Source: Tillus elongatus (taxonomy: Eukaryota; Arthropoda; Insecta; Coleoptera; Cleridae). From it: a stretch of DNA of 64,000 nucleotides. Where the stretch lies: the NCBI GenBank assembly GCA_964006375.1, contig OZ023269.1, forward strand, positions 6,890,426 through 6,954,425, in the 5' to 3' direction. The translations under genes and the position numbers were made by a program. Below are positions 44,101-56,927 of the stretch, piece by piece. Each line of letters starts with the position of its first letter. Positions within the stretch are counted from its first letter, which is position 1. The notes below the pieces were generated by a model. That model ran no database searches. It was not told the DNA's origin and saw only the letters and a list, made by a program, of their open reading frames with translations.

Positions 44101-45818
44101 ACATCAATTGCAGAAGCGGCTGCTAAGAAATTAGGTTTCCTCTTCGGGGCTCGCAAATACTTTTCACCAGCTAATCTCTATACCTTATATATTTCACAAA
44201 TAAGACCAAACCTCGAATACTGCTCCCACATCTGGGGTGCTGCTGCCGCTTCTACACTCGCTATCCTGGACTCCATTCAGAAAAGAGCTATACGTATCAT
44301 CGGTGACCCTACCCTCACCCAAAGGCTGCGATCACTTGCCCACCGACGTGCCGTCGGTGACCTCTCTCTTTTTATAGAGAGAGAGGGCACTGCTCAGTGG
44401 AGCTTTCTTCCATAGTTCCTCCACCTGCTGCCCCCAACAGATCTACCAGGGGAACAGAGCGAATGCACCCTTTTACTTTCCAGGTCACCAGACATAAAAC
44501 ATCTTGTTATGCCCGCTCTTTTGTCCTGAGGACTTCCAATTTGTGGAATTCCTTGCCAGCACATGTTTTTCCTTCTCCCCCGAACCTTCAAGTCCAGAAT
44601 TAACAAGTTGCCTATTTCCTCCTTGTCGACAACCACGGTACCTTAGTATTTAGGCTGTAAGCCCTCGTGGTGTGTTGTTGAAAGAAAAAAATAATAAAAT
44701 AAAATTAAAATAAAAAAAGGCGAGTAACCTGTAGAGTTCCAACTATTAGGTCATGAATTAGAGTCCTATATTCAGATAGTCAGTTTTTTTTTACACGAAT
44801 GTGGAATAGTTTGATTCTAATGGGTTCTGACCCCTTGTCTATTGTAATTATTTTCTTTTTCTCATGATACACTCAGTCCCTCGCGGAACAAGAGATTTGC
44901 ACCACGTTGATCTTCTAGTAACTGGAGACTGTCACAAATATAACCTTTTGGTTTTATTATTATCATACAACGAAGGGAGCTAGATTGGACATGAAAAATA
45001 GACACATTATTTTCAATCTATACAAAAGTAGTGCCATAGGTGTGCAAAAATAGAAATAAAGCTAAACGACTAACAACTTGAACATGTAGAAATGTTCACG
45101 TACCTTGGAATTAATATAATAGATGATATTATGATTATAATAGATAAACGAGGTGTTTTCCAACCTACTTTCTGATGGCTCAATAAACCTCTTTTTTAAT
45201 GGACAATAATAATAATAACAATAAAGATAATGTAACGGTTTTGAAAACAACATTTATGTTTATTTTGACAATTGTATAATTTTTATCCGTTCCTAGTTAA
45301 AGCCAGCTTGAATTGATCTAACTTGCTAGAAAATGTATTAAGCTAAGTGCAATGGCTAATAAAAATGTTTTTACAGGCAAATAAAAACAAAATGCAGTTA
45401 GAACGAATACATGCAGTCTTTCATGCTGCAGGCATGTTTTTTGCCTGATCTAACAATAAAGAAAACAGCTGTGATTAATACAAGATGTCATGACTCTTAT
45501 TCAAATATGCTATAAATTTGCCTTCTTGAATCAAGAACTTGGAATGGTTTTTAATTTTTAGTTTATTAATAAATATGTTAAAGTACGTTTTCTGGTACAC
45601 CTTGACCTTTTTTCGCCAATATAGCTTATTTGTGTTGAGCAAAATATACACACCAAATTTTGCGTCTTTATACCTAGTGGCTCTAAAATTATGGCCCAAG
45701 ACAAAAATACGCAAAATCAATAAAATTGGTAATTAAGGATTATTGACCCACTAAAGGTGGTATGGAATAGCCCAAGTGACCTATATGCAGGTAAAGTATC
45801 TACACTTACCAATGCCGC

Positions 45819-45900
<82 letters not shown>

Positions 45901-47777
45901 GGCGCATTGAAAACGAAACAGACAGATTTGCGTCCAGATAAATATTGTTTTTAAAAAACCCTGAAACATATCAATTTTAATATTGAGGGGGACATGTTTT
46001 GACATAAAACTCAACTTTGTCACATCAACCCCTTAAAGAGGGAACATGGGTCGAGTGTTACATCATTTGCAAGCTCTTCTTTTCTGAATTCAGCACACTA
46101 TTTTTTTTGGAAGTTGTATCAACTTGTTTAAAAATTATTCACAGTTGAAGATGCAAAAATGCATTTCACTCATTCCGATAAGAAATGTGCTGATAGTCAA
46201 TGTTTTGTTGGTTTATAAACAAAAAATTGACTATCAGAACATTTCTTATCGGAATGAGAGAAATGCGGTTTATTATTTCAGTTTATCGGTCGGTTTACAA
46301 CTTAATAGTACTACTGAAAATTAATTTCACAATGGTGTATTCTGTAGAAGAAAGAGTTGAAATAATTACTCTTTTTTTTCAAAAACGATGACTGTGCCAA
46401 CCGCACAGAAAATTTGTTTAATGAACGACATCCGAACAGACATGCTAACAGAAAATACATTTTGGAGTTAGTTGCAAAGTTTCGACAAAGTGGTTCAGTA
46501 GCCAACAAAAAACGGGATCATGAACGTGAATTTCCGGTTAGAAATGAGACCACTGAGATTGAAGTTTTGGGACAAATTGCTGCAGACCCAACTTTGAGCA
46601 CGAGAAAATTGGCCACTGTTTCAAACATCAAAAGAACTATTCAGCGAATATTGAAGCATCATAAATTTCACCCATATAAAATTCATCTTGTACAACAACT
46701 GAATGAAGATGATTTTGATCGGCGGCTGGAGTTTTGTGAAGTTATGACTGCACGAATAGCTGATAACGGGAACTTTCTGTTCAATATCTATTTTTCAGAC
46801 GAGTGTACGTTTTTATTAAACTCTACAGTCAATCGTCATAATTGTCGTTATTGGGCAGATAATAATCCAAGAAATTTTCACGAAGTCCACACTCAAACTC
46901 CACAGAAATTGAATGTCTGGACTAGCATTTTTGGAGACCGTTTAATCGGACCAATTTTTCTTGATGGCAATTTGAGTGGCGTAACGTATTTGGAGTTACT
47001 AGAAGATATCGTTCAGCCTCTACTAATTGACATTGTTGAAAATGATGATCGCTATCAAGAAAATAAATTAGTGTTTCAACAAGATGGAGCTCCTCCGCGT
47101 TAGGGAGTTTTTTTACAGAGAGTTTCCAGGACAGTAGATTGGGTGTAGAGGTGCTATTGAGTGGCCCCGTAGATCACCGGATTTAACTCCTTTAGACTTC
47201 TTTCTATGGGGCCATTTAAAGAGTAGAATTTATGCAACAGTACCGGAGTCTCTGGAAGAATTACGACGCATTGTTGAAGAATGCCGTCTAATGACTCCAC
47301 AAATGCTCCAGAATGTCAGAGCTCGTTTTGAACAAAATTTGTACTTTTGTATGGAAGCTGGTGGTCAACAATTTGAACACTTACTTAATGAATGAACATT
47401 TTTGAACGTTTGGTTTTGTTTTTTAGTCTTTTTTCATGAAAAATTAACTAATCAGTGCATTTCTTATCACAATTAATGAAATACGTTCTTGCAACTCAAA
47501 ACTGTGAATAATTTTAAAACGAGTTGATAAAACTTTCAAAAAAATTACTGTGCTGAATTCAGAAAAGAAATAGCTTTCAAATGATGTAACACTCTAACCA
47601 AATTCCCTATTTAAAATATAAGTGTTGTTATCACCACCCTTAAGGGGTTAATGTGACAAAGTTGAGTTTTATGTCAAAACATGTCCCCCTCAATATTAAA
47701 ATTAACGTGTTTCAGCGTTTCTCAAAAAAAATATTCTCTGGACGCAAATCGGTCTGTTTCGTTTTCAATGCGCCGTC

Positions 47778-47873
<96 letters not shown>

Positions 47874-50800
47874 GCTCTGGACATGAGTTCTAGGAGTCCA
47901 ACCAAGTTCGCACTCATTTAAGGATATGTTTTCAAAATTCAAAAGTCGCGATCTAATAAGCGAATTTTTTCTACAAAAATTCGCTAATAAATTAGATTTT
48001 TTTGGAACAAAGAAAAATAGTAACATCTATTCTGAAATTAAAATAGGATATAATATTACAATCAAGTGTATTTTAAAAGGGTACACTCAAACATACAAGT
48101 TGAGCTGAAATTTGAATCATAAATTATTAACATTTTAATTGCTGATTCATAGGTTTAAAATTAAACTTCCTCAGACATGAAACACAGATACCTGTTGATA
48201 AAAGTATGATAAACATAAATGTTATCAGTTGATAAATAAAAAGTAACTGCAGATAAGCAGTTCTGTTTATCTCCTGGTTATTAAATAAAAATAAGCTGAT
48301 TCAATTTCCTTAAATTTATATCCACTCTATGAATAATTACATTTGAATGAATGTTATTTCCAGAAACCCTAAATGACAAATTAAACTTGTTGAAATTAAT
48401 TACTGAAGCAAATCACAGCAAAAAATACTCATGCAAATATTTTCCCTGGCATTTATTCTAGGAGGAAATGCTGAAAATAATTGCAATTTCATGGAATAGA
48501 ATCCTTACATTTTAGGCTTGACCTTGCACATTTTTATATTCAGAAAAAACATCCTGAATCCCACATGAACTGCATTTGTGTCACTGCTCACCCACCCCCT
48601 TCCTGTGCTACTGCACTTGAAATGAATCAAGTTTAATTATCCAGTTATACAAAGTAATTTCCTTTTATACTGTCTCTTTTCTTTCCTTACACAAATTAGC
48701 AAATCTTTCTGGAAACATTCATGCAATTTACATACAAAACACCCAAATAATGAAACATAACACAATAAAATTAATTAAAACTATAAATGGCTACTTGTTT
48801 AATTAATTTTACACATCAGCCAGTGGCAGCTCTTTGAAGTGGGCAAGGTAAGCAATGCCCATTCAATTAAATTAAACAACAAATTGTTATGAGACTAGTG
48901 AGTCTGTTTTTACAAGCTTTTATTTAACTTCACCTGTTACCTGGTATGTTTTTTTTTTATTTTATATTTCAACAACACACCACGAAGGCTTACAGCCTAA
49001 ATACTATTGTACCGTGGGTGTCGACAATGAGGAAAGAGGCAACTTGTTAATTCTGGACTTGAAGGTTTGGAGGTTCAGAGGAGAAGGAAAAACATGTGCC
49101 GGCAAGGAATTCCACAACTTGGAAGTCCTCGGGACAAAAGAGAGGGCATAACAAGATGTTCTGTGTCTGGTGACCTGGACAGTATAAGGGTGCATTCCCT
49201 GTTCCCCTGGGAGATCTGTTGGAGGCAGCAGGTGGAAGAACTATGGAAGAAAGCTCCTCTGAGCAGTGCCCGTGCAGATATCTAAAAAAGAGAGATGTCA
49301 CCAACGGCACGTCGGTGGGCAAGGGATGACAGCCTTCGGGTGAGGGTAGGGTCGCCGATGAGACGTATAGTTCTCTTCTGGATGGAGTCCAGGATAGCGA
49401 GTGTAGAAGCGGCAGTGGCACCCCAGATGTGGGAGCAGTATTCGAGGTTTGGCCTTATTTGTGAAGTATATAAGGTATAGAGATTAGCTGGTGAAAAGAA
49501 TTTGCGAGCCCGGAAGAGGAAACCTAATTTCTTAGCAGCCGCTTCTGCAATTGATGTGACATGTTGGTGCCAACTGAGATGTCGATCCACAGAAATGCCA
49601 ACAAGTGAAACGGATGCATTACTTTGAATAACTTGGTTGTTCATTGTGATGTGTCTAGGGTTCGTGTATCTCTTATGAGAAAGAAAGCAAGACTGAGATT
49701 TTGTGGGGTTGAATTGATTTCTACTTCCCCAGTCTGATATTTTTTGGAGATTCACGGAGACAGAACCCTCCATGAGTCTGCGATCCTCATCTAATTGGGC
49801 TAAAGAGACAGGCTTAGAATATTGTATATTTAAGTGGAGGGTGCTGTCGTCCGCGTAACTGTGAACTGGGTTGGATGTGCTAGAGAGGAGGTCATTGATG
49901 TGGAGAAGAAACAAAGTAGGGGCTAAAGCTGAACCTTGAGGAACTCCTGCATTAATTGGATACAGTTTAGAGGAATGGCCATCCACAACAACAGAAATGC
50001 TCCGGTTGGAGAGGAAATTTGTTGTCCATGTACAGAGTTTTGGTGGTAGCCCATAGGCCGGAAGTTTATTAAGCAGCGCTGCGTGCCAGACCTGGCCGAA
50101 TGCTTTGGATATGTCTAAAGCGCAATCTGGGATTTACCGTGTAGTTCCATAGACTTGTTCCAAGAGTGGGTGACAAAGGAAAGGAGGTCGGCAGTTGATC
50201 TGCGCTGACGGAATCCATACTGCCCGTCGTGGATTAGACTGTGTTTTTCAAGAAATTTTAATAATTCGGTGTTTATAGAGAATAGAGCATCTTTCGTACC
50301 CTTTTAGTTTTGAAAATGATATCCGTCATTTTATGCCTGACATTGGGGACTGTTGGTGGTTGAACATTTGGAGGTGGGTTGAGAGTAGAATTGCCGGCGA
50401 ACAACGAGGTAAATAGTTCAGCCTTGCCCAGGGCGGTAGAAACAATTTCATCCCCTGAGACAAGAGGTGGGAATGTGCTCTTGCAAAAATTATTCCCAAT
50501 AGATTTAGCAAGAGTCTAGAAGGGTTTGCTGCCGTTGGAGCTTAAGAGGACTTTGTTTTTGATGTGGTTATTAAACGAGTTTTTTGCCTCAGAAAGAATG
50601 CGGACTTAGCGGTTTCTCGCGTCGTTCATGACAAGTCAATGTTGAACCAGTTCCGCTTATCGGATTGGGCTGAAATTTGGACAGGTGTATAAGTCAGGTG
50701 ACAATGCAACATAGGCTATCTGTCATTATCATAAATTCAATATGGCGGACGCGCCAAGGGGGGAGATTTTTTTCTTTTTTCACAAACCCCTGACGTGGGC

Positions 50801-53800
50801 ATCAAATTAAAGGGTTTTGCGAGTAAAATACAGAAGGCTAGATGCTGGAATATTTCTTTCTAAACAACTCCCTTGATATCGGTAACAAATGAAAAGGGCT
50901 TCAGGAGTAAAATACAGTAGGCTAGGTGACGCTTTCATAATTTCAATATGGCGGCCGACGCAAAGTGGCAGAATATATTTTTATTCACAACCCCCTTGAC
51001 ATAGGTATCAAAAGAAAGGGCTTCACGAGTGAAATACAGTAAGTTCGTTAAAACTTTCATAAATTAAAAATGGCAGCCGATGAAAAATGACAGAATATTT
51101 CTTTCACAACAACCTCCTTGATATGGGTATCAAATAAAAGGTTTTCACGAGTGAAATACAGTATCGCTACTTTTTCGCTTTAGCACGTCTAAATAAAAGC
51201 TTGTTTTTAAAAGGGTTTTTAACTCATTACTTATTTATTTGTAATTTCTGTAAAATATAATAAAAGACATTTTCTAACCGTTAGTGAAGGTTATAACTCG
51301 AGAAAGCTGCTTATGAAGAGTATTTTAAAAATATCTATATATAACCATATATATTTAAAAAGCTCTCAATAAGCTGCATCAAATGACATAAAAATATACA
51401 GATGTTCCATTTAAAAAATCATGTCTGGTTTGTATTACAAAATCTGTGCTTAATACAAAAATATTTGCATCATTGAATTCTGTTAAAAAAATCTATTACA
51501 ATTAGTTTTCATAGATTTATTATCGCATCATATAAGGGAGATAGAGGGTGTCTAAAAATGACAGATTTTCAAAATCATCATGCAGCTCAAAAACAAAGAG
51601 TGGCATGTCAGTTTTGATTTCTGCATTGCTAGTTTCACAAAAAAAGTAGTACTGTGAAAACCGCAACCTTCTATCTCTACTCATAACAGTGTTACCCCAC
51701 AGAACCACAGAGATCTGGACACTCTGTACACTTTACATTACCACGAAATATATTATTATTATTAGACGGATTTATTATACTGTGGCGACACCTATATTTC
51801 AATTCACACACTGCCACTGGCATTAGTAATGGTGATTAAATAGGATGTATTATTAAAACCTAAAAACTTGATTTATTTGCATTAACAGAACTTTCTTTGT
51901 GTACCTAAAAAATATGATCATTCTGGTGATGACTTAAAAATAACCTGTGCAATTAGCAAGATGCAAGAAATAACAAGACTTACTAAATATTTCTCTAAGA
52001 AACAGGTGCTTGTTAAATATATAAAATAAAGTATACATTACAGCAGAATTTTTAGTATGTCCTTCAACATATGCAATTGGTATGATGCGGTTCTTATATA
52101 ACTTCAGTACTTCTTCATCTGACAGGGGTGTGAGTCCCCTATAAACAGATCCAAACTGGATTTGCAAGAATGAATCTAGTTTAAGCAAGACACCTTTTCC
52201 AATATCATAATGAAGACCTCTAACAGCAAAACCTGGCTTATATTCAAGCTTGGAAATCTCCACAGGATACTAAAATTCAACAAAATAAATAATACTAATT
52301 TATTGCAACTTCAGCGAAAGGCAGTTTAAATTTGGCTGGCATTTTATGTTTTTCTAAACATGATTAAAAAGTTACAGTAAAAGATTTTGTATAGCAGAAA
52401 TTGAGGATCAAAATGAAGGACTTTACGAGTGACATTTAAAAAAAAATTGCGTTCTTAACTGAAGCTGCTTTAGTGCACTGAGTTCTACATACAAGTGGAC
52501 GAAAAGTAATTGTACACAAAGCAGCAGTGGCACCAAAATATTCTGATTGACCCAAAGTTACCTCAAGTCATTAATCATTGTTGTTGCTTTTACTGGTGAA
52601 ACCATTAAACACTAACATAGATATAGAGACTTCTTATCTGGCTAGACAACTGCTTGATTTCTTCTCTGTAAGTGTTTCGTCCTTTTATGATGCTATAAAA
52701 GGACGAGACCAGTTACAAAGAAGAAAACAAGCAATTGTGAAGCGAGATAAGTAGTCTCTACATCTATATTTAGTAAAGTTACTGCAGTCTAAAAGTTAAA
52801 ATTAAAAGTGACAAATTGAATTTAAATTTTCCTTGACATCCAGAAAAGTATTTGATCTATTGTCTTTAAAATTGGTACAGATGAGTTTTCATGGTGGTAA
52901 AAAATAATTAATTCCCAATTTTGCTCTAGTGTATAGTCAGATTAGTCAGATTTGGTGATAATAGGCTTAATATATGATTTCCATTTATTTAACACCAAAT
53001 GACATTCTAATACTACATGAGGATTTTCATTCCCTCGTATGTTTCTTTCTGTAGTTGAATACACACGGGCGAGTAAATATAGCTTTATCTGCAAATAGTA
53101 TTTGATTCACAAACAGTGGATCTGTATTCTGTTTGTTTCTGAAAGAATCACAAAATTGTAGTCTAGCTGAAAAATCAGCTGGCAATAAATTGTATGGGTG
53201 GACGGCATACCATGATCGGCATGGATACGAACATGCACCATGAGTGGTGGGGAAGCTCAGACACAAACTCTAGGGGTGAGTCAATTTTTCTTTATGAAAT
53301 TTAACTTAGACATATTGAATCGAGGTAATAAACCGACCTTCGTCACAACACAGCGTGAGGAAGTTTTAGATCTAACAGATTCCACCCAGTTTCTGGGTGA
53401 CTTTGTTAAGAACTGGGCTGTGTCTGGGGAAGTGAGTAGGTCAAACAACAGAGACATCCGGTTTGAAATCGCCAATGTCGAAAGACAAACAGTATGGTAC
53501 CGGGAGCATCGCAAGGCGGACTGGGATGCCTACAGGGTAGACCTAGCAGTGAAACTGCGGGGGGTTAAGAGCACCATAGACAATTCAATAGACCTCGAGA
53601 TTGCGGTAGCCCAAGTGCAAGACGCAATCACCTCGGCCTATAACGCCAACTGCCCCCTGAAAATGAGGGTGTCCACCAGGAACGTCCCGTGGTGGAACGA
53701 TGACCTCAGGCAAAGGAGGACGCAGGTTCGTAAGCTGTTTAACGCGGCCAAAAGGTCGGGAGCATGTGATGAATATAGACAGGCCCTATCGACCTATGAC

Positions 53801-56800
53801 AAAAGACTGAGGGACGCCAAGAAAGAGTCGTGGAGGAGGCACTGCGAAGAAGTGGAAAACACGTCTGAGAGTGCTCGACTACACAAGATCCTGTCTAAGG
53901 GCCCTCAGACTAACATAGGCTCCCTTAGAACACCCACGGGAGGCTTTACAAGCTCAGGAGAGGAAACTATGGAAGTTTTACTCCAGACACACTTCCCCGG
54001 CTGTAACATAATAAACCAATCACCTCCGGACTGGGAACACTCAGAAATAGAGGCGCCTTATAGGCGGGCATCTAGAGTAAACTGGACAGTCGCTAAAGAG
54101 GTGGTTACTTGGAGCAAAATCAGATGGGCGAGTAACAGCTTTAAGCCAAACAAATCCCCGGGATTTGATGGAATAATGCCCATCATGCTCCAACAGGGTA
54201 TAGATATACTGGCGCCGGCGCTTACCCTAATTATGAGGGCCAGCCTGGCTCTGGGGTACATTCCGAGGGCATGGAGACCGGCCAGGGTTGTATTCAATCC
54301 TAAACCTGGGCGTCCAACAGACCAGGCAAAGTCCCTGAGACCAATAAGTCTCATGTTAAAAAGAATGGAAAAACTGCTCGACCGGCACATTAGGGGCGGT
54401 GTACTGGAAGCATATCGCCTACACTGCAGACAATATATATACAGAGCAAGAGTCTCAACAGAAACAGCACTGCACCAACTGGTGCTGAAACTGGAGAATA
54501 CGCTGGAGGTGGCGCTGGGGCCCTTCCTAGACATAGAGGGGGGCCTTCAGCAACACCTCATTCGGATTGGTTCTGGCAGCTGTCAGGGAGTGTGGAATAG
54601 AGGAGACCTGCTGCAGGTGGATCGGTTCCATGCTAATGGACACAGTGGTGTTCACCTCACTTGCGGGAGTGACTCTGCTGGCGGGGTGTTGGCAGGGGAG
54701 CGTTATGTCTCCCTTGCTCTGGTGCCTAGTCGTGGACGGCCTGCTAGGGAGGCTCTCAAGAGGGGGGTATGAGGTACAGGGCTATGCGGATGACATTTTC
54801 ATCATAGTCCGAGGAAAGGTTACACAGTCAGTGTGGGAGCGCATGCAGACAGCACTGAAAGTGGTGGAAAGGTGGACGGTTGGCCAAGGGCTCGGGGTGA
54901 GCCCCGAAAAAGCAACCGTCATACCGTTTACGAGGAGGAACTGGGAGAGCCACAGAACTCTCACTCTATATGGTAGAAACATCCCAATGGCCAGGGAGGT
55001 AAAATATCTTGGGGTTGTATTGGACTCTAAGCTAACCGGGAATGGTCACGTTGAAAAAATACTGCGTAAGGCAGTTACGACCCTAGCCGTCACTAGGCGG
55101 CTATATGGAAAACCGTGGGGACTAAGACCTACTATGGCTCACTGGCTGTACACAAGGGTGGTCAGGCCATCGTTAACATACGCGGCACTTGTCTGGTGCC
55201 CTAAGGTGACACAATTCAGTGCCAAACAAAAACTAGGCAAGGTCCAAAGGCTGGCTTGCCCTGGACATCACAGGGGCCATGTCTTCAACCCCAACAGCCG
55301 CCATGGAGGTGTTGCTGGATTTTATAGTTTGTATGACATTTATAGTTTGTATATTTATGATATCCTGCTTAATGCAAAAGAAAAGGCAGGGGAAATACCT
55401 CATAATAGTAAAACCATATACAAACATAGTATATGTTACAAAGCTGAATATTTACAATAAACCCCCTGGGAGTGTGAGAAATCTGGATCCTAGAGCATTT
55501 AAAAGGAAAACATGTGAAATCTTGACAATAAAAGCTCACTATTCCCTTGAATATATGGTTGACTATTTAGTCTGTTATCTCTATCCTGAGTTTAATAAAA
55601 AAGAATCATTATTTACGAAATTTGTTGTAAAAATGTATTGTTGTTTATTTATATTGATGACTGCCATCCTTACTTGCAATGTATGTTGGCAATGATAAAT
55701 AAATGAAACGAAATGGAACAAGACTTTGCGATCTACGTAAGCAGGAATTGATTTAAATTGCATGATAAGAGTTGTTGTGAGAGTTTTCAGAAGTATATTG
55801 AAATCTTAAGACAATATTGAATATTGTTCTCATGACTGGAGTACTGCCCAAAGACAACCTTGACCCTCCTAGATTCTATTCAAAAACGAACTGTTCGCCT
55901 TATAGGAGATTCATCTATCAGTTAATCTCACTTCTCTCAACCACAGGAGAAAGGTTGGAGATCTCTGCCTCTCCTATTGATATTACTATCGGCATTGCTC
56001 CTTAGAAACTGCTTTGTTCGTACCTCCACTTTAATCGGCCAACCTGATTTAGTCGAAAAGCACACGCTTTTAGTGTTAAATTACCACTTGTCTAACGGTT
56101 CCTTACGAACCTTCGTTATTTGCCAGAGCAAATAAGCTTTGGAATGCCCTCCCGGCAGACATAAATCTCTAACTAATGAATAAGGGCACAACAAACAAGT
56201 TCATGACGTCTTAGAAACACAGGCTTTGATTTTCATGAACTATATCATAAAAAAAAACAGAAAATAATTCCTAAGAATTTGGAAGAGCACTCCTGTTGAA
56301 ATTGTTATTTTAGTTATAATTTGATTGTGTAAAATAAAACCTGTGCACCAAAACATGTGTCTAAGAATTGTAAAAAACTCTGGACGCAGCAAGTGCGTTA
56401 TGATAGTGAATTTTCATAAAAATGTTTTTAATAGCAAATATGTTTTTTTCAAGGAAAGCAGGCATTAAACTTGGTTACCAGTATAACCTATATAGTAAAA
56501 ACAATGTGCCATCTTTCATGAAAATAACTTTACTGTTTGAAAATGTACAAAAAGAAACAACAAAACTAGTTTACTGTCCAACGAACCTTAGAGGTTAATA
56601 GCAAATTGAGCTATTCAAATTTGGGGCATCCAATAAAAATTCGCTACCATAACGCACTTGCTGAGTCCCGAATTTATTTTCTTACAAACATGCATTATAA
56701 TTTCGTTGTCGAAATTCCATACATTTAAGGTCAACTCAGAACAGTTACTGACCGGGGGAATCCGCCTGTCAAATTAAGACAAATCATTGTTTAAGAAAGG

Positions 56801-56853
56801 TACTCGCCAAATCTGACCAAAATTGGCCCATTCTTTTTTGAGTTATCGGTGTG

Positions 56854-56927
<74 letters not shown>

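Noticed and set aside
51520..51708. 62-codon ORF on the - strand in the NT5DC intron
   Set aside because: It does not fit the NT5DC sequence, and exons b to c join without it; not recognised as a transposase.
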